From Gorsachius magnificus (Eukaryota > Chordata > Aves > Pelecaniformes > Ardeidae), in the NCBI GenBank assembly GCA_034008185.1, contig CM067086.1, positions 1,984,001 to 2,048,000 on the forward strand: a DNA stretch of 64,000 nucleotides, given 5' to 3'. Position numbers and translations under genes: made by a program. Positions 1-12,600 of this stretch are shown piece after piece. Each line of letters begins with the position of its first letter. The first letter of the stretch is position 1. The notes under the pieces were generated by a model, which was not told the origin of the DNA, made no database searches, and saw only the letters and a list, made by a program, of their open reading frames with translations.

Positions 1-3000
1 AGTTAAGCCATCTGAGGCAGGTGTATTTTGGATTTCACTCATGCTGCTCACTCGGGAACTAAAATTTATGGCAATAAAGTGCAAGAGGATAGCTCTCGCG
101 CTCCCGAGCATGCGTATACATAAACGCTACTTCATGCAAGGCTCTTCATAGAGCCGTTGAGGGTTAGTCCCCAACCTCTGCTCCTAGCCTATGCTCTTTA
201 TCAGCAATGCCCGATTCATCATCAGAGGAATACAGACGCTTGAAAGCCTGCCCTTCCTTCCGGTCGCTTTCAGGCTGGGATCACAAGGTGGTGTTTTCTT
301 TTCCTTTCCCTTTTCATTTCATTTTGTATCTTTTTTTTTTCTTTGAAACAAGCCTTAGCAAACATGATTTCACCAGTGCATTTATCCTGGTGCTGAAGGC
401 TGGGTGGGGATCTCGAGCCCTTCGCGTCTGGTTGTATCCCGTCACGAGTACCCGCACCCGCAGCAGCTGCCTGGGGTAAATGTAGGGCTGTTCAGACAAG
501 TCAATGGAAAGGATTAGAGAACTAAACTTTCCTTGGCAGACTACGTGGGAAGCTGAGTTTTGCAGTCTCATTAATTTTTCATGATGATTTAACATACTCA
601 GGAGTCTCATTAACAAAGAGACTGTAGGTCTTCTCAAAGATACGCGCTATCCTGCTGCCAGACCCAAAAAAGCAAAACAAATAGCAACTACGCAGAAATT
701 TTTCAGTGCACGAGGATGTGACCCAGCCTAAGGAGGAGATGAACCGCTCAGGAGGTGCCGGCTGAATGGCGAGCTCTGGAAAAGGGCGCTCTTACCTCCT
801 TAGAAAACACAAGCAAAGCAGCTCTTTTTTTTCTCGAGAGCTCCACTGCTGTTTTGCTGGTGGTATGTTCAAGGAGAAAACCTCTACTTAATCACCATTA
901 TAAAAACCCATTCTTAAAAAGTCATTTACAGCTCTCAAAGCAAAAGCCATTAATCCAGAAGGGAGCTGACCTATAGCACATGGGTTTAATTCAGAAAGTT
1001 TTGGGTTGTTTTTTTTTTCATTAGGGGAAGCTTGTACAGCTGGTCTGCCAGCAAAACCTTGCTAGAGTAAGAAAAAAGGGAAAGACAATAGAACTACCTT
1101 CTTTTTTTATGAATGACATTTTGTAGTGCTTAATGTCTAATGGAGCGAAGGTTCCCGGGGAAAAAGGGCTCTGGCTGTAGCCAAGACACAGACTCTTGCC
1201 CTTTCTCTCACTTTTTATTCCCCCCTGAGATTCTTCTGTCAACAGGAGAAGTTGTAGTTTGACTCAGGCACCAGGCAGCTCCATTTACTTGGTAGGTGTT
1301 TCCCGTCTTTCATATGCAAAGCACTGCTTTCCTGATCCTCTCCTTAGTATGCAACGGGTGAGATAATCTTTCTATGAAAAAAAAAGAAGTTCTTATAGGA
1401 ATGGCCTTGGGGATGAGAGTGGAGTTAGGCAGACCAATAAAGATGCTAAAACACTGAATACTTTTGGCCCATTTCTCTTCTCTTGGAGACGCATGTGCTC
1501 TCCTGCTGCGTGGCTGAGGGAGATGGGCCAAAGAAACGGAGGAAGGGGAAGGTGACCATACTCTGCCATTTCCCTGCCCTGCCAACCTTCCTTCACCTGA
1601 GTGCAGCTCTGTGTGCTGGCAGAGTGAAGCTGTCCTGAGGGGGAAGGAGTTGGGGGCAGGCAGCCAGCGGGGCACGCTGCCAGCAAACCCCTCCTGCTGA
1701 GGCTTTGATGCTTGGGCTGGTGGGGAGGTGGGCAGCTACAGCCATGTCCTGCTGATGCCTTCTGCGGGGCAGCGCCCGAGCTTCCTAGCAGGATGCTGGT
1801 CCCTGGCGGGAGGGAGAGAGCCCACTCACAGCATTCAGCCCTTGGCTCCTGGCACCGACTCCGCAATGCCTACCACTGCTCTGCACCCCAGCAGAGGTGG
1901 GATGGCAGAAAGCTGTCTCTAGAAATTTTGACCCCATCTCGCCTGTTTTCTTGTGGGAAGGAGCTTCTGTCCTTTTGCTGGTTCCCCTGCATGAAGTAGG
2001 CTGCCTATGCCGTGGTGCTCATCTCAGAAAAGCGCTGCTGCACTCAGAGTGACTCGGGCAGTTTCATAAATTGAATTATTATACTGTCTAGACATCTCAA
2101 GGGAAGAGATGAGGAAGCAAATAGCATGAGAAACACAACTCATTATCATGGGTAACAGGAGCAGTTAACTCCAGTCTGTCCCTTGCTGTACACCTCCTTG
2201 TCCTCTCTTTTCCACCATCTCTTTCATTGCATCCATCTGAGCTTGAAGAAGAAAAAGGAGGCTGTCAGGCTGCCTCTCTAGGCTTTCTGTGGCTGAGAGA
2301 CCATTTCTGCCCACTCAATCCCAAAGATGTCAAATATCTGACATGGCCCCGACTGGGAATGATCGTTAAAAATAATGTTTCTCTTCCCCTGGTGTTAGTC
2401 TTCATTAATGTCAGCACGGTAAGCGGAGTCCAGTGTGGTGCTCTGCCCACCTCTTCTCCTGCCTGACAGTAAGCAGGTATCAGAAACTCCTCCACAACCA
2501 TTTTTCTAGCATAGTTTAGGGTCCTGCAGGCCCAGAAAAGTAATAGCGACATGGCTGCAGGCAAACAAGGACCAGCCTACGTCTCTGGTGCAGACCTCAG
2601 CATATCAAACGTTGAGCCTGCCAGCGCTATGGCTAATTGGGAGTGTAGCGAGTGAAGACTCAAATTCTGCAGAACTGCCAACAGTGATTATCCAAACCAA
2701 TCATAATTTGTGAGCTCCAGGTTTCCCTGGAGATTTTGGATAACCAAGGTCACATCATCATGGAGCTGGAGAAAGATGAGCATAAGGCAACTCATATCCG
2801 GAGGGTGATTGACAGAACTGTAATTGTTTAGTCTGAAAAGAAGGTAATTAAGAAGAGTCACAAGTGAATGATTTGAAGTAGCCAAAGTTGCCCTAAAATG
2901 TGAAGTCACTGAGCAGGCAGGGGACTGAGTTAAGAGGCAACGTGCAGGGGAAAGGCGGAACTCGACAGTATTTTGCAGCAAAGATGGTAAACAAGAAGAA

Positions 3001-6000
3001 TGGGCTTTCATGTGAAATATTAGAATCAAATATATTAATGTATGTGCGTAAAAACTGGAGGCAATCTGCAATATCCAAGAGTTTGTCATCTGCTTCTCCC
3101 ACTGGGAGGTTTTGTAGCTGAGGGGTTTTTGGAGGAGGAATTTTTCATTGCATGCTTCCTGCATCTCCCCGACCATCTCCAAAGTGTATTTTGCGAAAGT
3201 CTTTTTGTTCTGTCCAGTGTTACAGACTCACCATCGGATGAGGCAGACGTGGCAGTACAGCCATCAGACTAAGTTAGTTATGAAAAGCCTCTGGTCCCAA
3301 TCTCCTATGCAGATCCAGCAGTTTAAATGAAAAAGAACTTTGGTTTTGCTTTGAAAAAAAAAAAAGAACTCGAATATTGTACAGGATTGGGAATACAAAA
3401 AGCACAAGTTGTCAGTGCAGCAGTGTCTCTGTGAACTGTAGGAATGCATTGTAGGAACCCACCACTCATTTAAAGTGTACAAAAATTAGTAAAACCAACA
3501 GGATCAAGGTAGAGGGAAAATAGTAACTTAGAGGCATCAAAAAGGGAGTGACAAAAGGTCTAGACCTCGCCAAAGCATAACACCACCACAATCCCAGCTC
3601 TCCGATGAAAACTCCCTGACCCAGGACTACCAGTGGAAAACTGCAGACCCCAGCTAAGATGCACCCATGCTTCGGTCACTGGACACCTGGGAAGAGTGAG
3701 AGGGATTGCACTTTGAGCTTGAGAGCGCAGATTGAGGGACTCCCCTGGTCAGCTCTCCCAGACAAACTCTGCCCCTGCAGCTCGCCGGAGCTGGGAGGGA
3801 TGTGGTGGTTATCATCTTCCAGTCAGGTTGGTTCTATAATTTGTATGGATGGGCAATAACTAATTACAGATGTCATTTTATAGGTTGACTACCAGAGACC
3901 ATAATCTTTCTTTCGTCCATCTGCAGCACACCTGCCCTGTGCTGCAGCGGCACAGCTGAACCCGAATCCCTCCCAGGGCAGGGATGATGCCAAGGAGGCT
4001 GCAACAAGCCCAGACAAGGCCTTAGATTACATCTCATGAACAGCTTTGCTGGTATTTGCTTTATAATCTTGTGTATTGCATCCATATACACCAATGACAA
4101 ATCTGTAGTCTTCTGTTGTAAACTACCTTTACATAATGCTATGACACAAATCACGTGCTTAAAAGTCTGGGTAATCCTGCCATTAATCCATCTGTGACAG
4201 GACAGCAAGGACGTCATGCGACGTGGTTGATATTATTTCTCTTGGCAGATTCTGTGGGTGAAGGGGGTATCATTGTCACTATCTGCTCAGGAGCTCCTGC
4301 TTTGGCCAGCAGCACTCCCTCTCGCTGCGTTGAACTGGCTCAGGTCTCAACCAGTACTTTGGGTTGCAGAGTAGACACAACCAAGTGCTGGAACTGTTGG
4401 GAGCAACCTGTCAAGCTTGTCTCGATGAGGTGTGCGCACATCTGTCTGCTGCTTTTCTGGCACCAGCTTCGGTGCAAGCTTTGCATTCTTTCAGCCACTT
4501 AGCGTATCGTTAACGGTCTCGCAGATGCCATCTGACGTTGCTCTCTTTGGGTGTACAGCCTCTTCCTCACTTACACAGAGACTGGTATTTGCATACTATT
4601 TTAATATCATCTTGCCACTCTATCCCTCCTTGGCCACTACCAAAAATTATTCAGCAAAGGAATTTGATGACCCAAAATAAAAACCCCCGTGTAGTTCCCC
4701 CCTCCTGTATGGCCTTCAGAAGATCTGCAACTGAACGTCAGTTATTGCTGTTATTAACCCCCAGACGGGTACACTGCGCAAATACAGCTGAGTATGATGT
4801 CTGTGCCACGAGTCTCTACACCAGCACTGGTATAACTGCTACCACAAACATTATTCTGCTGTAATGATTTTAATGAAATAAGCCCATTTTGTACAATCAT
4901 GAAATACAGTTTCTCAGTGTTGATAAACTCAATTGATGTTGGAAAGTACATAGCGCAAGCTGCCAAGGCCAGTGTGTCCTTCTTTCTGGAAAAAATACCA
5001 ATTTTCAAGCAATACTGAGCTAATAGTGTTCTTCAGATCCCTTTTGTCATTGATATTATCATGTCATTTAACTTTGGGTGCAATTCCAGAGACATGTAAT
5101 TGCTAAAATTCTGTCTTTTTCCATGGCTGTCTGAAAAAGAAGTGAGAGGGACTCTGCAAATTTTCAAAAATATTCCCTTCTCAAACCCTTTGCCTTCATT
5201 TTTTCCCACATTGCATCAGATGCCTCAGGCTAAAGTTCATCTCACTGTAGTCTTGCTCCAGTCACTTTGATGACTTGGGACACTTTGTGATTCTAGCTGG
5301 CCCAAATCATTCGTCATACTTAATCCTCAATGCCAGACACTAGGGCAAGGCATGTCGGTCAGCTGCAGACACCATGGTGCGGGCTCCGAACAAGGACCAG
5401 AGACTACTAGTGTTTCCATATCATGCTTTCTTTTTGAGCTCCAGTTTGCACAGTGCTGCTGAAACTCCAACACCTTGACCAGCTGCATCTTTTGAAATGC
5501 AAGTCCTAAGCACTTTTGGGGTCAGTGTGACCTCAGCCTATTGTTTGTGAAGGGTTTTTTGGTGGCACACAGTCTAACTGGTCCCTCAAAGTATGATTCA
5601 AACTTTCTCCAAGCTAGCAAAATCTCTCCAGTTCCATAAATCAAGAACTGTAGGAACAGAGGAATTTTTTTAATTCCTTGGAGAGAAGAGGGCGTATCCC
5701 ACAGAGACCTCATTACTTGGGAAATGAAATCTGAAAATGTTTTGTCTCAGTAAATTGAGCAATCAGAAGGAAGTCAAGCTTCAAGAGATCTTGAGAGATC
5801 CTAGTCCACCCCCTTCCTGCATACCAAGACCAATAATATCTGTTGCTGACATCCCTGGGAGATGTATGTGTAAAATGATCCTGAAGAGCCCAGTGGAGAG
5901 TCTGCAGGACATGGAGCCATTACGGCATGTGCCAGGCTGGAGGCTGCAGCCCCTTGTACACCATCACAGCCTTCAGGTTCACTGTTAGGTTGGTTGAGTG

Positions 6001-6459
6001 CCAGGGATGATTCACTCCCCTACTGTCCCAAAGGGGAGCAGATCCAGTCCTTCTGCAGAGCAATCAAATTCATCTTCCCAAGAAGCACAGATAATTGAGT
6101 GTCTTCTTCACATGCAGTCTCCTTTCGTTTCCCTTTCTCCAGATCTCTGTAGTCACTCTGTGGTCCTGAGTTGGGACCCTGCCCTTATCCCAATTTTTCA
6201 AAATGTTGCAGGAATACGCACAAAGATGTGATGGATTCTCCATCAGTTGGAATTCCTGAATGTGTCATGGATGTCTTTATAAAAAGCATAATCCAGCTCA
6301 GCCCTGAGCCTGGCTCTGGGTACAGCAAATAGCGGGTGAGGTTTTACGTCTTGTGTTATGTGGGAGGCCTGTGAGAGTCTCCAGTTTGCAGGATGCAATT
6401 CCCCTGCGTAGCCTTTCTACTGCTCTTCTGTTTTACCATACCTTTATTTTCTCTCGCAG
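1..6459. other. Non-coding: DISP2 intron 1 or upstream flank
   Basis: I see no exon here that I can support on either strand. The sequence is AT-leaning, has no CpG island and no recognisable young CR1 copy. The first DISP2 exon seen (6460) opens one base into a codon, so a further coding exon must lie upstream. The GC-rich, Ser/Pro-rich start expected for this family is not visible, so it probably lies left of the window. Confidence 0.6.
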
Positions 6460-6906
6460 AGAAAAACAAAATGCAGGACCTTGCCAGACCTGTCTTGCCA
6501 TGCCAGAGATCGGGAACACCGAGCCCAGCTACAGTGGCACATCCTGGGAAAGAATCTGCCCAGTCCATCACTGCCCCATTCCTGCATCCCCCAGGCTGGG
6601 GGGAGACCACCTGCCCTCCTCCAGCCACACGCTTGGGCCAGTCTCCACCCAGTCCAACGGCCAGGTGCCATCGAGCTCCCAGGACTTGCAGCAGCACCAC
6701 CTCTATTACCCCTGCAACCAGCAGGAGCCCCGAGGCAGCTACGGCCTGCCCTCACTCCCTGGGCACGGCGAGAGGCCCATGTTGTGTTCCCACCTTTCCA
6801 GCGGTGATCCTGCACCAGCTTCCCACCACGAGGCCTCGGAAACCCCCTGGAAACAGTGGTCCCCAGGGCAGCGACGACCAGTGCAGCATCATGTTGTAAC
6901 AGTCAG
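6460..6906 (+). CDS. DISP2: DISP2 exon (N-terminal cytosolic region)
   Basis: The acceptor follows a pyrimidine tract ending ctctcgcag, and the donor is gtaaga. The exon enters one base into a codon and leaves after two. It encodes a Pro/Ser/His/Gln-rich, membrane-free region ending P-V-Q-H-H-V-V-T-V-R, which matches the end of the human N-terminal domain. An ATG at 6353 is in frame without splicing, so an alternative start cannot be excluded. Confidence 0.85.
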
Positions 6907-9626
6907 GTAAGAGGCACATGGAGAGCAGCTCAGGGGCTTTCAGAAAGCGTCTCCTCAACTTTGTGGTGGGAAGTGGGAGGGGATGGGATGGGAAGAGTCT
7001 GAGCGGGGATGCGTGAACGTGGTTTTGCTCTTCAGTTTGGGACAGCAGCTGCCCCAAAATGCACAGAGGGATCCAGTCTGCTCTCTCCATCTCTGTGGAA
7101 AGCATAGAAAGGTGCCATTCCCACACCAGGGAGAGGCAGGATTTGCTTCTTGAGGTGACTCATTGGATAAAGCTAAGATTACTCAGTCACTCCTAGATCG
7201 TGCAGCTCTGATTATGCCCAACTTCTGCGATCTTTGTATTTTCTCCTTTTGCACTACAAGACATCCAGCTGGCTAATCCTCTATCTTGGCAGAGTTTCAG
7301 CATGATAAGAGCAGAGTTAATTTCTTTTTCTGCCCCCACTGAAGCTGCTGCCTGTGCTGGAAGGGAGAGGCAGCAGAGGGTAAACACTGGCTACACCTGA
7401 GCAGTGAGAAATACAAAAGTGAGGAAGATTATTTGGTTTTCCAGGTTGGACAGCAACGAGGGTGTAAATTCGGTATCGTCTGTGAATCAGGCAAACTCCA
7501 TTTGTGCCCAGAGTGCCCCAGCGAGTTGCTTGGGTGATAGATGTTTTTTGGGCAGCGCTGTAAGGACACGTACAGGATGGACTTTGCCAACAGCCTGAGC
7601 CTCTGCCCCTTCCAGCCAGCATCATCCATCCTTGCTGCATGTGGCTTTTGGAGTCCACTGTTGGCACCAAAGACCATGATCCCTTTGCTACCCCAGCAGT
7701 TGTCACCGAAGTCCGCTAAAAGATAGCACAGGATTCCTTCCCTGCCTTTGCACAGCAGTGCAGGGTTAGGCACAAAAGCCCTTTATGGTCTCATTTTCTA
7801 GCCATCAGCAGAGGATTTAATTTGCTTTTGTTTGCAGTGTAGAGCAATTGCAGTCAGAGGAGTGGAGCCTGGATCCTTTTTAGCTCATACGCTATCAACA
7901 AAATTGTCAACTACGTTCTCTGTAACAGGTTATTTAAGTAGGAAACGCAGCTGGATTGCAAATCCCTGGTAGAATGTGCAGCACTGGCAGACAGGAAAGT
8001 GATAACATAATAATGCTAGAATGGGGTTTCTAATCCAAGCAAATCTGCTTGAGAAGCTATTGTGAGAGAATTAGCACAGGATGGGCAGCATGCTGCCAGA
8101 AAGAGACCGCTCTTTAATCATCTGGTGAGGATTTTTCTGTGCTCCCCTTTTGCAAACTGCCGGCGCATTAGTGCGATGAGGAAAACACAATATAAGTTAT
8201 TACACGTGCCACTGAGAGTGACTCTTCCATGGGGAACTCTCCTCCGTTGCTTTTTCATTTCTTCCATTCATAACAACCTGCCAGGAAGGATGAGCTGCCA
8301 CAGGGTCACCAGTCAGCTGCTGGGGACGGAGCAGGGGCCCAGGGCCATCTACCCGTGCAGATATTGGAGTGCAGCAGGACCTTCTCCCTGTTTAAGCCAA
8401 GAGCGTGGGAGGAGGGTGGAGGGAGGAGGGAGCACTCGCTGAGCTGAGCTTGGCATGGCTCTGGAGAGAGCAGGAAGCCACAGCTGGGAGCAGTAAGCTG
8501 GAAGCTGCATTGCAACCCAAGGCTGTGCCGGGCTGGGGTGTATTTCAAGGGGACGTTTCGGTGGAAACAGAGAGCAGAATGAAAGGTCCCTCAGATATGG
8601 TGACCCACTGAGGCGCAGCTTTTCTGTTAAGATGTCAGTGGAAAGCTTGCCCTCGGGGATTCCTTAACCAACCTTAACAAATGTAACCTTGGCTCCTCCA
8701 GGGATGGCTTCTTTATTTCATTCCTCAGAGCCTTACAAATAGGAATGACAAATGCTCCTCTGCGAGGGAAACGCTGGTAAATGTTTTGGGCAGCTCCACT
8801 GGCCTTCTGCTCCTCTAGAATGGACAAAGGCTGTCTTTGGGAGGGCCCAGGAAACAAATGAGAGCCAGGTTTTTGGAAAATCTTTGCTGAGCTGAACAGG
8901 AAATAAAAGCTATCTATCGGCATTGCTAGCCCAGCTGATGAAATTTAATAAAGAGGTATGCTCTTGTCAAGAAACACTTTAAAAATTCAGTAGGAAAGCG
9001 CTTAAAACAGGGACGATTTTCATGGATAGAGTTGCAGTACAATCTCTATGGGATTACATTGCTAATGCCCATTACTTTCTACAGGGTTTTCTTAGAGAGG
9101 CAAAAATGAGGAGTGACTCCATGTCTTCCCATCCTGTTTGGGTAAAACGCCAAAGAGAGGAAAAGACTCTCATACAGAGCCACTACGCTTGCAGCGATGG
9201 CTCAGCTTGGTGCTTTACAGCCCCCAAAAGGGTTACCTCGCTCATTAACAGCCCAGCACTCCGGGCTTCCTAGGAAAATAATACATGAACGCATCTTTTC
9301 TTTTTTTTTTCTATCTGCAGACATGACAAAGCTTTCAGGATGCCAAAAAGGTACGTTTAATACCAAAAGTTTCCCATCCTTCTACCCCATTATCATTGCT
9401 CTCCCCCTGCTGTTAGGAAATGCAGAGTGTTACCGCCGGTGACATCGCTGGCAGGCTCAGCTTCAGAGGCAAGGTCAGCACTCCCCACTTGGGGCTTCCC
9501 ATCCGCTGGGAAAAATCTCAACGTGCTTACGAGATCAATTTAACCTGCATTAATGAATAGCAACACCGACTTGATAGCTGTTCTTGGGGCAGCTGCCTGG
9601 CTCTAATCCATACCGTAGCTTTATAA

Positions 9627-9660
<34 letters not shown>

Positions 9661-12600
9661 GTAAAATAACCCTGTATTTATGTGTGTGTGTATGTATATA
9701 TATAGGATTAATCCAGCTTGGCCCACCAGATGAGCAATCGGGAGGATAAGCCATCCATGAAATAAGTTCACCTTTTCAAAAGACAGAGGATTTTTAATAC
9801 AGTTCTCAATATTGAAATAATTTGATTGCATTCAACTTCTGTTTAAAGCTGATTTTTGTAACCTGTTTTTTCTGGAAGGTTTGGGTAAGTATCTTCCATC
9901 ATCAGATACTGCAGCTGACTCTTTCTTTTCTTTTTTTTTCCCTGGTAATTGGACATAAAATCACCCAAAACAGCCTCCAGAAATTAGGTACTCTAATGCA
10001 TAAAGGGTGATTTTTGTTCATTTTCGTAGCAAAGGCTTCACCTATGAAAAGAAACTCGATAAAGCAGTCTTAAATTGAAAAAAATACCAGGCCTGACCAA
10101 AAGTCACGTGAAAAGCTCTTTGAAGGGCTTGTGATGATTTCTAATTATGAGAAATAGCTGCATTATTTGACTCAGTGAAGTTGGAGGCAAGAGGAGCAAA
10201 AGAGCAGGCAAGCAGGATCGCTACACCTCGAGGCTGACACACACTGGCACAGCTGCTCTCAAGTTCATAAATATTTCATTTCCCCATGAAGCTCAAATAT
10301 TTGTCAACTATTTTTGAACAAAGAATTTCTTATATTTCAGAAATACATCAGAATACAGGAGAAATACCTGGAACCTGCCAAACCAGAGCAGGAACCCATT
10401 CCAATATCTTATATCTCAACAGATAGTTTTGAGGAAGACAAAAATTTTGAGGCAGTAAAACCTGCACTGGTAAAAAATTGCAGGATGGTAACTTTGATGG
10501 ATCATCCTATAGGAGACACAGTTTGACCCAAAAGAAAAATAGACCTTGGATGGAAAGATTTTAGACCAGATCTTAAAAAGTAACTGGCAAGAGTTTTGGC
10601 CGGAGTAAACTGCTTCTCTGGAAGGGTTTTGTTTGTGCAGAAATGTCATTACAAATGTGTGTGCTACCGTACCGCACCGATAAGGATTCCAGGCACAGCC
10701 CTGGGCTCGTGTCTGTTCTCCAAACCCTGCAGGAAAACTGCTCTGCTGCATCTGCAGATGCTCTTGTTATAGGATCAGCGTTTGGTTCTGAGGCTGCTAT
10801 CGGGGTGAGATTCACTCATGCCACAGATGCAGAAGCTGCTTGTCCACACGGTGAAAGTTGCTGGCAATCCCAATATCGGTTTCACATCAGATCGGTGGTT
10901 TCCATCCTTTTTGGCTGTGCAGATGTCCATACATTTCCCACAGGAACACAGGCCCCTATACAGTGAGTGAATTTAGACCAAAGACAATGGGCTTGCTTGA
11001 GCTGGTTATCTTTAGGGGACCCTTCAGAATAGCCCCAAGGCTTCTCAGGGTTCCCAGGCTGAAAATCTGCAGGCCAAACTGTTAGGCAGCTACTAGCTTA
11101 GATGGCACAAGGGGGGGAAAAAAGGAAGGAGCTCTTTTTAAATGCAATCCTTTAAGTTAAATATTTAAAGCTTCATTTTGCCTTAGGACGCAAGAGTCTG
11201 GTTCTTATTATTTCTGATTGAAAAAGCAGGAAAATGTAAGCAGGCAAAATGTAATTACCCGAGTTAATTAGTATTGCCTGCAAACATCCAGTTGGAGGTA
11301 TAGTATGTTCATTAATAGCTGTACTAGAGCCTCTAAGTTTTGCAATAAATAAATGCTCAAACCAGAAGGCCCTAATTCTTTTACTTCATTTTACTAACAC
11401 TGCATTGGTTCAACAGCAGGTTTCATGCTAATAGCAGAAGCGCCTTAACAGATGCATTTTTTCTTCTCCTGTTGATTCCAGTTATTCTCAAATGATCGCG
11501 GAGTGGCCCATAGCCATCCTGGTGCTGTGTTCAGTGACGGCTGTGGTTTGCACTTTAGCTGGCCTGCTTGTTGGAAATTTGCCTGACTTTTCAGAGCCCT
11601 TAATGGTAAGTCCCTACAGACAACAGGTCAACATGAACGTAAGGAAAATCCACAGGCCAACCAGTGATGTGTCCTTCCTGCCATGTAAAATGAGCCTTTA
11701 CTTCCTTCCTTCTCCGCAGACAGAGGCAGCGAGGCAGGACAGTAAATCAAGGGGGATATTACAGCCACTAGAAAAAATGGCCATGTTTATCAGTGATCTG
11801 CTGTCCTGAACCCACGCCTTCACAGCATGCAACCAAAGCAACATTCCTTCAGAATGGACATAATGTGTCAGAGTAACGCGCAGTACTTGCTCTTTCTTTG
11901 ACACCGCAGAAGGAGCACAGCCCTTGCCAGTGGCAGCCACCAGCCCATCTCTCAGTGATGCTGAGGACTTGCACTAGTGCCCTCATCCTGCTGTGGAGAC
12001 AGTACCAGCACACAGCAGGATTGCTCCTTTTGCTCCCGTGCCATGGCTAGAAGGCTGGGCTTGCCCAAAAGGACTAGCTAGGCTGGGTGGAGATTGGATG
12101 GAGGATCTGGCTCCTACAGCCTGTGTGTGAGGCTCTTCAAATGGAGGGACTGCCCCATTCCAAGCACTGCTGCACAGGGTCCCGTTTTTCATGCAGGATC
12201 CCACATTTTCTAAAGTCACCCCTGTCTCTCGTTAATGGAAGAATCCTGAGAAAATAGCAATAGACTAGAGTTTGTCCAGGAAGAGGAAAATAACTCCCAT
12301 TTCTGTAAGTGACTATTTCACTTGAAGAGGAGGAGGAGAGTCTTATGAGATCAGGGAGAGAGAATTGTAGCGATCCTTGCCCAAAGAGGAAAGGAAAGGA
12401 GAAGTATTTTTTCTGTCAGCTCTGGGATGCAGTATTTCCAGGGAAAATTCAATCTGTGTACCCCTCCAAGATGCAGTAATAATCTCGTATGGTTTCTGTG
12501 CCTAGGAGGAGGATTAAGGAAAGCTAAGCTAAGCTAAAATGCAAGCTGATGACAAAACCCTTTTGCTTGCCTGCAGGGTTTCGAGCCACGAGATACTGAT

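Noticed and set aside
207..479. 90-codon frame ending at a gtaaat donor in the phase needed to precede the DISP2 exon at 6460
   Set aside because: The phase match is tempting, but the frame runs through a C/T-rich stretch giving a Phe-rich peptide unlike any Dispatched N-terminus, and there is no CpG island or promoter signal. The match has about a one-in-three chance of being random.
5765..5830. CR1-like antisense remnant (gagatcctagtccaccccc)
   Set aside because: The similarity is too short and degraded to call, and it does not alter the picture of a CR1-poor DISP2 region.
6353..6459. Upstream in-frame ATG making the first seen DISP2 exon a start exon
   Set aside because: The added residues look like translated intron (pyrimidine tract), and a good acceptor ends at 6459. 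Kept only as a remote alternative.
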